A DNA stretch of 64,000 nucleotides, taken from the NCBI GenBank assembly GCA_007115705.1, contig QXEO01002100.1:1736001-1800000 (forward strand), read 5' to 3'. The notes under the pieces were generated by a model that did not search any database, was not told the origin of the DNA, and worked only from the letters and a program-made list of their open reading frames with translations. The stretch is from Dactylis glomerata (lineage: Eukaryota > Streptophyta > Magnoliopsida > Poales > Poaceae). Of this stretch, positions 21,435 through 32,316 are shown one piece after another. Positions within the stretch are counted from its first letter, which is position 1, and the number at the start of each line of letters is the position of its first letter. Made by a program: the position numbers and the translations under genes.

Positions 21435-24400
21435 TCGCAGGTATCCAAACTCCTCTCTACCTTCCCCATTTTCCTGCTCACCTCCCCTCTTTTGATTTTC
21501 ATACATAAAACTTCTCTTTCTTTGTCTCTGCAGATTCTTATTAATATATGCCTATGAGGAGTCTGATGGAACTACAAGCAGGTGCTCAGTTCCTTTGAAT
21601 GTTTAAACAAGCTCATCGTTCATTGGTAAGGTGAATTTGCAACTAATAGTGGTACAACTATTTATCAGGTGCAGTGAATCCTTGCGGCTCTATTCAGGTC
21701 TGGAAGGATGTGAAGGAAAACAACAAAAGGAAAAAGGTATATGCTCCACATAGTGATTTTGTTATAGGAGGCACTCAAGTTTATTTCTATGGTTTTCTAT
21801 GACATTTATAGAATCTATTGAGATGCATGTACTTGCTTCCATTTTCTTTATATGCACGATTGTGTACTTTCTTGAGCTACAATTTGTACATTTTTTGTAC
21901 TTCATGCATGTTGGGGTATTATCTGAAAGATTGTATTTAGATTGTAACTAATTTGATATATGCTTGTGTTTCAACATGGTTTTTCATCAGTGAAGCTGTT
22001 GTAGCTTATCTGACTGACCTAAGTAAGAATTATGTTTTTTTCCCTGTAGGCACTGCTGATATCTCATAATTTTGTTTCTGGTGATGGTTGGTTACTAAAA
22101 TATAGAAAAACCAGTTTGGATTGTTAATGATTGGTACTTGCTTGCTTTATAATCTTTGAAAAGTTCCTTTTTTGTCATTGAGAAATGATGCAGCTTTTGT
22201 TGCTATGCTAGATTCTGGATTCTTATTCGGTGTTGCCCATTGAAAATCATTGCAAATTCATATTTGATGGTAATGTTTCAGGTAATATACATTATATTTA
22301 TTACCATTTAAAATTAAGATCCTGATGGTGCTTGTGTAACTGGGCACCAAGATTTTTATGATATTTTTTCTCTTCAGGTTGTTACCCCAGAAAGACATTA
22401 GTACAAACTATGACTATTTCATATATTATTTCATATAAATGCCCGATCAGTTCTTATTTGGTCTGCATACATTGTCCTGATATTGTTAAAACAACTATTC
22501 AGGTGATTTCGGTCTATACAGTTGTACATCTGGTCAGCACTTAGTTGAGGTCACTATGCTTCATATAAAAGCGAGCCCCCAGGTGAAACCCTAGCCTTTG
22601 TTGATTACAAATGATACGGTCTTATTCTGGGAGCAATCTTTTGTTGATTACTTACCTATATGGGTTATCTCTCGGCCCAGAAAAGGTTCTAAAATTGTCA
22701 ACATGGTTTACGTATATACTCAGCAAAAGACTTGAGCATATCTTCCACATGCTTCTGTTAGATAGAGCATTTGACACTTAATATGTTGTGTAGAATTTTT
22801 GCTGCTGTTAGATAGAGCATTTGACACTTAATATGTTGTGTACACTTTTTGCTGTGAGCAAATGGTACACATAAGTTATCCATTCTTTCCATATGTGGAT
22901 AGCAATACATAATATATGTCTCTTTGGAAAATTCTTTCTTATTTTTTAGACCGAAATAATTACTGGGGACATTCCTTCCAGGGACAATCAGAGGGAAAGT
23001 TTTCAGGCGCTTTAGGTTATATCGACGATGATTCCTATGGTCAAATGTATGGTCAAAGGTATTTAAAGTCTATATTGATCTTGGATAATTTTTTAGTATG
23101 ATCTTAGCGAAATTTTTACATATATTTTGTTATACTAGATCATTTGCAATATATTACTATTTTTAGTGCTAGCAGTCCTTGGTGTGTATCTTGAAAGATT
23201 TACAATGTTAATTTGGTGTTGTATGCTAGATTTGTAAGGTTTCTTCTCTCAGTTTTAGATCATTTAATTTTAATTTAGTTTAAATCATGCGTGTGTGCCA
23301 CTACATTTGTGTTAGCCGCCTGGACGGCTGGTGTGTGCATCGCTGTCATGTGCTCTTGTTGGTCATCTAGTATAGATTTACAATTTTAGGCTTGTGCTAT
23401 AAGCTAGATTCATAGGATTTGCTCAGATGCTCCAGTCTATTTGTTGCGTAGATAAGTGGTTCATTATTCAACAATTTCCTCTCTTTATGAGGAATAATTG
23501 GATGCATTCTGATTGGTTTGCTGACTAATTGTCACAAAAACTTCTCATGCATAGGTACCTTATTGTGGAATGAAAGTTGCAACTTTTCTTGTGCAACATG
23601 ATAAAGAAATGGAGAAGATATTATTACTCTAGCTCCTGGCATCCATGTTCTTTCAGATCAATCAACATCCCAGTTATTTTTCTCCACCGTGCCGGTTTGG
23701 ACTCTCTCTCTCTCTACGGCTCAAGCTGAAGTAAATCTGACGGAGGTGAACATGGTGGTGAAATTGAAGTAAATCACTAATGTTTTTGATTTTTTCATTC
23801 AGACTCCTTCAGTTTTTATTGAATAATACTTACTCTCAGTAGAAAGTAAGATTTTGATGTTGGTCGTGTAAAAGAACTATTCAGGTTATGTGGGTCTATA
23901 CAGGTGTACATGTATGATGGCAAGTTAGTTCTGGTCACTAAATTTAAATAGTTGGTCCAGGCCATTGACCTTAAAGAGATTAGTTTCTCCCTTGCCAGGC
24001 CATTGCATTTAAAAATTAGTAGCTGAACCCATTAAACTTTCACAATATATGTTTCTCTGCTTATGGTACGTGACCAACTAGGCATTGTTGATTGTATCAT
24101 TTAAAAATTACAGTGGGAAAATATGCTAGAGTGGTTTTGGATGTAAGAAACTTGGAATCTTATTGCTCGCTATTTCTATAATATTCACTCTCTTATTTTC
24201 ATATTTCCTCTGCAAATAGTAGGTGTCTTGCTTAAAAAACTATTGCCTTTTGCTTATAAGCTTTGCTCTTCATGAGGTTTGTATCATCAAAGAAGCCGTA
24301 CTACTTTTTTTGAACGTAAGATGCCGTACTACTAAATAATTCATAGGATGATTCATGGTGTAGCGGTTGTGCCACATGTTTTGGACTGGTAGTGTCCTTT

Positions 24401-26093
24401 ATTTGCATGTAGCATCTCCTAAATCTGTCGACCGTACAATTCCTTATTTTAAAGTTTAGTTGTTTTTCATGCTTGAGCTTTGACCTCTTTAGGTGATAGC
24501 TAATTATTTTTACAGGTTTAACCGTGTCGAAACAAATCCTTTGGGGACTTCTACCAAAAAAAGGCTAAATAATTCTTAAATGGTTGTCAAGGGTCACATA
24601 AGATGAGAGCATTGTACGACTTATTTTGCAATACTATGTTCTTTTTAATATTGTGGATATGTGAGAGCATTTATATTTCTATGTACGTAACACTGATAAA
24701 TGCCATGTTAAAGAACCAGAATGTCTTAGATATTTACCCTTCTGATTAAGTTTTGTACTCAATTAGATTATAGATTATGGGGGTCTATCTTGGAATTTTG
24801 TTCATAATTTCGATATAGATGCCATGCATACAATGTGGATTACGTTTTAGAGTAGGATTGTATGTGAAGGGTTCTTTGTTATTTGTCTACTCAATAAATG
24901 AAAACTATATTAAGCATTTTGAGTAGGTTCCTAGCAAGATCAAGCACTCAGTTCCTAGATATTTTATCTTTGCTTTGTTTGAGAATTACCTATTTTATTA
25001 AGGACAATATTTAGTGAATGTGGTTCCTCTGTTCTTATTTTAACAGATTAATTTCATTACTTCTACTTGGTGGAGCATGCTTGAGCTGAAAGAAACTAGC
25101 ATGCTAAAGTATTGCTACATCCACAGGTCTTATGCTTTCTAACAGTGGCGAAGCGTGAAGAAAACACAAGAGGGGGCAAATTACATAGAAAACACAAAAC
25201 ATGCATGAAAAATGACCAATTCATAGAAATAAAATGGAGGCATTTCGTGATAATTTATATGTAGCCATATTCTCTTTCATTCCTATTGAGACAATAAAGA
25301 TTTGATTCATTTGGACTATTCTACTCGGCATGTTTAACTGTATTGTTGGTGCAGACATCTAAATTCAAGTTAACCTGATATTTAGGCCAGTTGTTTGCCA
25401 AAATGCAATTCCGTTGAGATTTGGAACTACTGGTGTTGTCCTGTTATTTACCTACAGCACGGAGCAGCCTGGAGCTGCCAATAATAATGGCAATTCATTT
25501 TTGCCAACCTTACACCTATTCAATTGCTTAGTAGCAATGGATTGCACATTGACAGAGATAGAACACAAATATGCAAACATAACTGCTTCACGTACAAATA
25601 TGCATTGTGCCCAAGCAATATTTTGTACTCTGAAGTAAAGAACGTTGCTAGATCAAGAATCAAATTCCCTTGTTACATCTAATTTACCTAATCTACACGG
25701 GGCATAAACTGCTCCTAATGCTAAATGAAATAACAGGAAAAAGGACTAACCTAACAAGGGCAGGGGCAGGGGGCAGGGGGCTGGGCGCCATAGCGTTGTT
25801 CTAAACCGGCAGCCAGGCAGGGGAGCAGCAGGACGATGTGGGATCAGCGGCAAACAGGGGAGCAGCAGCATTAGAAAAAGGGGATTGAGGAGGAAAGCCG
25901 ACGAGAGAGCCATGGAGAAGAAAAAAGAGAATTGAGGAGGAGGACAGACGGGAGAGCCATGGAGAGGAACTGAGGAAGACCGTGCGGTGGAGGAGGACAC
26001 GTTGCGTCATTTTGGGCTTCTGGCCAAGGACATGTGTGAGTGTGTCAGCTTCATTTTTTTAGAGACGTGAACTCGTTTGGTCGTATTGGGGAA
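21435..26093. other. Low-copy, intron-like DNA with no identified gene
   Basis: T-rich sequence resembling plant introns, with scattered short exon-like segments. One is near 21669-21737, a short open stretch ending AAAAAG|GTATAT. Another is 22950-23058, which has an acceptor TTTTTTAG, an open stretch containing NNYWGHSFQGQSEGKF, and a donor CAAAG|GTATTT. A TATA-like CATATAAAAG at 22563 resembles the box at 14384. No complete coding frame or known domain emerges. It may be the body of a gene or non-coding transcript whose 5' end is left of element B. GC-rich imperfect repeats occur at 25755-26000. Confidence 0.35.
22751..22850. repeat. 50-bp tandem duplication
   Basis: Two adjacent 50-base units, each containing CTGTTAGATAGAGCATTTGA, differ at only a few positions. 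Confidence 0.95.
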
Positions 26094-26532
26094 TCTCTAC
26101 TATTTCTCTACTATTTAAAAAGAACGAAGATGTTCCGTTTTCCACCCAACAAGCGTTCCGTTCGTCAACATCTGTCATTTTGCATTTTGCCCCTCCAACG
26201 ACGAAACGTTTTTCTGCCCGATGCTCGCCCCGCACGACTGGAACCCCCTCAATCCCAACCCTCTCCCCCGCCGCCTCCCTCGATCCCTGTCTCCTCCGCC
26301 GGTCCCCTCGATCCCCAAAACCACCACCGCCCCTGTCCCAGATTCACCACCGCCCCTTCCAGAGGCACCACCGCACACAGACCCTATTTTTCAAGACTGA
26401 AATCGAATTTGCCAGCTACGGTTCTTCAGAGGCATTCGCGGTATTGGTGAGGTTATCCTCGATCTGCACCGATGGCAGGCAGCATCCGGCTTTCATGGAG
26501 TCGCCATCACGTGTGTTTCCGCATCCTTGCAG

Positions 26533-26804
26533 GCATCCCCTTTTGAGGATGACGATGCAGTATTTGAGATGTTTGGTGAGGTCGTTCCCAATCTGGAGCT
26601 GGTCTCCAGCCATGCCTTGGTCCGCATCATGATTTCGTTGGATGGGGTATCAAAGAAAGGTACTAATGATCAAAGAAATTTCGGTGTGAATGCTTGGATA
26701 TAGGTGTTATTCATTCAGGATCAGAGAATGGGTAAGGGCAGATGCGGAGGCATCCAATGAAGAGGCCAGGGAGAGGGCGCAGCTAATCGTCCTTGACATG
26801 TCAA
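26533..26804 (+). pseudogene. Exon-like gene fragments inside the Helitron
   Basis: Exon-like 1 (26533-26659) follows TCCTTGCAG and reads an open stretch with FEDDDAVFEMFGEVVPNLEL and SSHALVRIMISLDG, ending AAAG|GTACTA. Exon-like 2 (26719-26804) follows CATTCAG and reads REWVRADAEASNEEARERAQ then LIVLDMS, ending TCAA|GTAAGT. The compositions look like genuine protein, but I do not recognise the family, and the two segments do not join in frame with the sites I chose. A GC-rich leader at 26180-26400 and a further open stretch near 26990-27090 (KGLATNGSDLLAISGDIFRE) may belong to the same source. Capture of host gene pieces is common in grass Helitrons. Confidence 0.4.
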
Positions 26805-29800
26805 GTAAGTTTGTACAAAGAAGTTTACTATTGTTGACTGAATCTTGTGATCCCAGTTAACCACAGTCCATTCTTGGTACTTCTCCCCAAAATATCTTCA
26901 TACATCCCCTTTTACTCTCTGCATTTTGTTAGTCTTTATGTATGAAATAACATACAGTTTCTCCCTTCATGTAGATAACTTCTGTACAGTCTTCGTGGTG
27001 CTCCATCAGAAAGGATTGGCTACGAATGGAAGTGATCTTTTGGCCATAAGTGGAGACATCTTTAGGGAGATTAATCATCATGTTCGTTTGAACTTTTGCT
27101 TTCAAAAAAAATATTGCCCAAGCGCTTGTATTAAGTTTGCATACCATAGGGTGGCACATGGTGCAGGTCTGGTAGGCAACGATTTTGCAAGAATCAATTG
27201 ATCTTTGTATACAGCAACAAAGCATGACGATAGAGAAGCTTATCCCTTCGGGCACTATGTTGACGAGCATCATAGGAGACCAGATCAAAGGAGGAGGATT
27301 GGGATGTTGATTCACTGCAACAGATATGCGGATGGTGGTTCGCCGCCTAGCCCTCTTAGGCACCGTCTCGTCCATCGTCATCAAGAATTGCTTCATCAAG
27401 GCGGCTGATACCGGCCATGGCGTGTCGGCCCGTAGTCCAGTCGTGCCCAGCTCCTATAGGCCATATGCTTGCTTGTGCTTTAGAATTTTTTTAATGAACA
27501 TGCTATGTTTTATCACTGAGTACAATGATGTGTCATTTTAACTTTCTTTAAATTTCCCCTTTCATAGATGGTGTACCACTTCAACAGCGTCCTATAAGCA
27601 CTGTCATCAACTTGGACTTCAAAGCTACCATTGGTTGTACGCTACAAGCTGGTTGGCTAATGGAGATTTGAGTCAATAGAAGGGAAGAGCCATGGGTCGG
27701 CATTGAACTGAATGACTCTTGGCCTGGGAAAAAATATGCTCTCTGGAAAGGTCAGGTATTTTTTCAATCCATCCCAGGGAAATTGGTGACTGTTAATCAT
27801 ACTTGTCAATTTAAATGAATAAAGGCTGAGTGCATCTCTCAAATTGATTACCTTTGTTATAATTTTTAAGCTCAGCAGTTAAAACTATGCTATGACTCTT
27901 AGTCTACGTTGGTAGAGGTTGTTAGCTAATTTTTTGGTCATCGATAAAGCAAGCTTATTTGTCTTTCAATTCTGTGTTTGTAGCACTTCCAGAAAAGTGT
28001 TGTTGAGTTACTCAACTTTGTATTGCTAACAATTGGTTCTTATGTAATGTGATATAAGCAAGGATACAAGCATATGAAATGTTGAGCAAAAGCATATATA
28101 TTTGCATGCATTGTTCAGATACCGACGAGGCGAAGCTAGACTATGGTATAAAACATGTTCACCTTTAAGACTTTGAGGCACGATATAAAATCCTAGAAGT
28201 AATTTGCATACAAATTAATTATCTTCCTTTTACTGGTCGTTAGTGAGAAATCTATGCAGAAAGGTGCTCATTTCTGTTTTCAGCAGCAAGAGAACATGAT
28301 CAAGAAACATAAATAAGGAAGAAAAGACCAACTGAAGTTAAAAAGACAAAAGGCTTGCCTGTGGTATGTTCTTTGTATGCTAAACACAGTTAGTCTCTTG
28401 CCTTTCACATATAATATATTAATTTTCTTCTGTTGAAATATAGAAAGAAGAGAATGTGATCAGCAACCCAAAAAGGAAATGATCTTCTAAAATCACCAAT
28501 GCAAAAAATCATACTATGGGTTCCTAGCAATAAAATGATGGGACTCATTCAATTGATGAGAAATATTCTATACTTAACAAAGGTGCTCATTTTTTTTCAG
28601 GCAATGTAACTATGTTTCTGTGATACATGGATGGTTATCTCGCTTTGTAGCTAGAATTGTCAACGGATCATGAGAAGTGATGTATTCGATTAGGGTTATG
28701 AGCCATTATATGGGAATACTACTACTGATCTAACACTGAACTGAATGTTTTTCATACATGTAGATGTTGGACTAGGCAGACACTTCTTCAGCATGGGTAA
28801 AACATGGAGGTGCAAAGATCCAGACTGAACAAGCTGATGCAACATAGGCATGTAACTGTTTGTAATCTGATTTTTCTTTTCTGAACACCTGGAGCCGCTA
28901 CCAGAAAAACATCATCATAGCTACATTTAGTTAGGTGGCAGCTCATGTACCGAAGGTCCAAAGCAAACTTAATCAATTTTTATATGGAGGGTTATGTGTT
29001 GTACTGAAGCGAACTCAATCAACTTTGTGACTGCAAGTCATGGACTGAATCAGCATGGGCATGTCAATTGAATTAGCTCAATGTCCACGAAGCATACTTC
29101 GTGCTCCTATTCAACAAGCAAGAAATCGAAGCCCACAAGAGGAACAAAGCAAGGGCAGAAGTTGACGAACCTGTATGCGCCTGTGGAGGTGGAGCCGATA
29201 CAACAAACTGCAGGCATCACACCGAGCAGCTCACTTGCGGTCGGAGGAGGGGCTTGAGGGCACAGCGTGACATATCCATTTGCATCGGCAGTGTCATGGT
29301 CAGCTCCCTCCAGCCTGCGACCATCGAGCCAGTGGAAGTGGCTGCGCTGCCGGAGATTTGCCACCTCTGGCTATGCGTTGCCGCTCCCCGACACAGTCCA
29401 ATAAACTGCACCACCAGGGAACCGGGAACCGCCTCCTCCGGGTCTGGCTTTAGTGCTCGAGCCGGTCGCAGCAGCTGTGCCCACACATGATTCACCTCAT
29501 GTAGGTCCCGCCTGCCTTGCTCGATCTGTTGACCAACCTTCCGTCCGGCGAAAGACGAAAGAGGCCAGCAGCGGGAGGAGTCGTCGAGAGGAAGGGGCCT
29601 GGGGACAGGGGCGAACGGGGTGGCTGAGGCCATCGTGGATTCGCAGTGACCTCATCCTCTCTGCCCTCCATGGCTCTCACTGCAGCTCCAAGTACTAATC
29701 GAACTGTATTGTAGTACGTGGTATTTTTCTTAGTAGTTTTATTACTTGGCTGAGAAAAGCAGCCGTGCTGGGAAGTATTGATTGTTGGTAGCAGGAGACA

Positions 29801-29910
29801 AGCGCTCAGTTTGCTTTTGTAAAAAATATTGACAGAAACATAACTTTGCAACCATACTACTGAAAAAATGCAATTTTAACGGCTATACTCCGGAAATGCA
29901 CATTTGTCTA

Positions 29911-30260
29911 GGGTGCATATGCTCCCTTTATGCAAAAAACATATTTGAAAATGTGAAAAATTCCGAACAAAAAATTAGCATGTACATCTCGACATTCTAC
30001 ATACGTATGTGTAAGTTTCGCGGTGAACTGATATTTTTAGTGTTGTGAGTAAAAAAGATAAAAAAATTGTCTCGTTTAAACCCTTATTTTATCACCGAAA
30101 TTTGTCTTTTTGCTCAGCACACGGAAAAAGTCGGTTTTCGTGAAACAACTTGTATCATGTATAGGTTGGGAAGAGGTACATGCAACATATTTTTTTGAAT
30201 TTTTTTACAATTCAAAATATGTATAAATTAGATTTGAAATATAGGGAGCATATACACCCC
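29911..30260. mobile_element. 350-bp inverted-repeat element nested in the Helitron
   Basis: The ends are GGGTGCATATGCTCCC and GGGAGCATATACACCCC, inverted copies of each other with about one mismatch. The interior is AT-rich and non-coding. No clear target duplication is visible, so the superfamily is open. Confidence 0.55.
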
Positions 30261-30423
30261 AGAGCCAAAAAGCCTCTCCCGCTATACTCCTAAATTTTAA
30301 CGACATTTAACAAAGGGATAAAAAGAACATGTTTCTCCTCGGCGGATTAGTAAGAAGGGAGTTATTTGAAAATTTTAAATCACCATGCTTGCAATGCCTA
30401 ACACTCTTCTTCATGTTTTATTA

Positions 30424-30441
30424 CCCGTGGCAACGCACGGG
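30424..30441 (+). other. Helitron 3' hairpin
   Basis: CCCGTG, a 6-base loop, then CACGGG, 7 bases before the terminal CTAG. It is the presumed terminator signal for rolling-circle transfer. Confidence 0.8.
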
Positions 30442-30452
30442 CACTTAACTAG

Positions 30453-30675
30453 TGAGAATAGAAAACGGGTGGGATGTGTTGGGCCTCCATGCGTTAATAA
30501 AAAGTACGTCATAGATTTGGCAAAATTTAGATTCGTTTAGACGTGACACGATTTAATGTATAAATACATCTAATTTAGATAAATCATTGATCTTTGACCA
30601 AACTATCACATCAATATTTTTTCTAAATTAAAATGTCAACTACATTGCGAGGCGATAGTCGTTAAAACAGACTAT
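30453..30675. other. Low-copy DNA between Helitron and element D
   Basis: No gene. It ends with ACTAT (30671-30675), the left target duplication of element D. The sequence resumes at 40956. Confidence 0.5.
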
Positions 30676-32196
30676 TGATACGTCCATTTTGCATCACTAT
30701 TTTGTATCATAATTTACTGTTATTTATTGATATATTTTATATTTAGAGTTGATACTTATGTTACTTCCTCTTTTTTGTACATGTTTGATGATTGTTGGAG
30801 GATTTGCTGCCGGAGTCAGGATTCTGCTGGAAAAGGATCGCCAAGACACCATATTTCGGAAGATCAGGAAAATTTCAGAAAAATACCATAAAATTATATT
30901 TTACCAAAAGACTCCGGAAGCCAGAAGGAGGAGTCGAGAGGAGCTAGAAGGAAGGCTCGCACATAGGGGGCGCGGCCTGGCCTCTGGCCGCGCCGGCCCT
31001 GTGTGAGGCCACCCTGGCCCACTCCAGGTCTCGCCCTTTCGTGTACTTCATCGTCCCCAAAAACCTAAGTCAAGGGGGGGGGGCTCAGAGATAGACACCG
31101 CCGCCTCTGCGGAGCGGAAAACACCAGAGAGAGAAAAGCTCTCCGGCAGAGAGAAATCTGCCGGGGAAATTCCTTCCCGGAGAGGAGAGATCGTCGCCAT
31201 CGTCATCACCATCGCACCGGACTTCATCGGGATCATCATCATCATCATCTCCATCACCAGCACCTTCATCTCCACCATCACCTCGCCATCCCGCTGTAAC
31301 ATCTTGAGTTGAATCTTGTCAAATTCTTAGGGGAAACTTTCCCGGTGTTGATTACTCTTGTGGTCGATGCTATTGAGTGGAACCGTTGAATTAAGGTTTA
31401 TGTTTAGATTATTATTTACCATTATTTCACCTCTGATCATGATCCATATGATGTCTTGTGAGTAGTTCGTTTAGTTCTTGAGGACATGGGAGAAGTCAAG
31501 TCGTTAGTAGTGGAATTATGTTGAGTAATATTTAATGGTTTGATATTTATTTGTTGTGGTGCTATTTCACTAGTGGTGTCATGTGAACGTCGACTACATG
31601 ATACTTCACCATTTATGGGCCTAGTGAGATGCATTGTGTATTTGGCTACCGATTGTGGGGTTGCTGGAGTGACAGAAACCTAAACCTCCATTGGGAAACC
31701 ATTGCACCAGGGAGCGTAGGATCTTAGAGTTTAAGGCTGTGGTTAGATTTATCTTAATTACTTTCTTGTATTTGCGGATGCTTGCAAGGGGTATAATCAC
31801 AAGTGTGTATTTATCCTAGTAAGGGTAGTGCGCTAGCACAGGTTCACCCCCATAAAACTTATCAAACCAGTAAAGATTATTTAGCAGAATGAAGCGAAAG
31901 CACTTGACAGAAACTCCCGTGTGTCCTCGAGAACGTTTGGTCATCATAAGTTACACAACTGGCTTGTCCTTTGCTAAAGAAAGGATTAGGCCACTTGCTG
32001 CAATTATTACTACTGTCTTTTATTTACTCGTACTTTATTTATTTGCACTACTAAATACCCCTGAAAACCCGTTTACTAGTATTTACAGTGAATCCTTGAT
32101 CAAAACCACTTGTCAACACCTTTTGCTCCTCGTTGGGTTCGACACTCTTATTTATCGAAAGTACTACGATACACCCCCTATACTTGTGGGTCATCA
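30676..32196 (+). repeat. Element D 5' LTR
   Basis: Begins TGATACGTCCATTTTGC and ends GTGGGTCATCA. It includes a CAT-rich trinucleotide stretch near 31195-31280. The ORF at 31889-32407 starts in the LTR and runs into the leader; it has no family features and is not called. Confidence 0.96.
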
Positions 32197-32207
32197 AGAC
32201 TATTTTC

Positions 32208-32223
32208 TGGCGCCGTTGCCGGG
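32208..32223 (+). other. tRNA-Asp primer binding site of element D
   Basis: TGGCGCCGTTGCCGGG, complementary to the 3' end of plant tRNA-Asp, 11 bases after the 5' LTR. It is the same primer specificity as elements A, B and C. Confidence 0.92.
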
Positions 32224-32316
32224 AAGTGAAGCGCTATTGAAGAGTGGAATTGGTAAAGGTAACCGTCGCTATGAGTATGTTTTTATTTTTGTCTTTTACT
32301 TTTATTTTACTTTGCT

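Larger units (their letters stand above)
26094..30452 (+). mobile_element. Helitron, non-autonomous, with gene fragments
   Basis: The 5' end is TCTCTACTATTTCTC preceded by host A. The 3' end is CTAG (30449-30452) followed by host T, 7 bases after an 18-base hairpin (30424-30441). These are the rolling-circle transposon signatures: TC start, subterminal hairpin, CTRR end, insertion between A and T. No Rep/helicase ORF is seen, so it is non-autonomous. The interior has spliced-gene character (26180-27540) and a nested inverted-repeat element. The 3' end is secure. The 5' end could instead be the second TCTCTACTAT at 26105, although only the first has the preceding A. Confidence 0.75.

Noticed and set aside
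25414..25638. 74-codon plus-strand ORF
   Set aside because: No recognisable motif, start context or splice sites supporting it as an exon.
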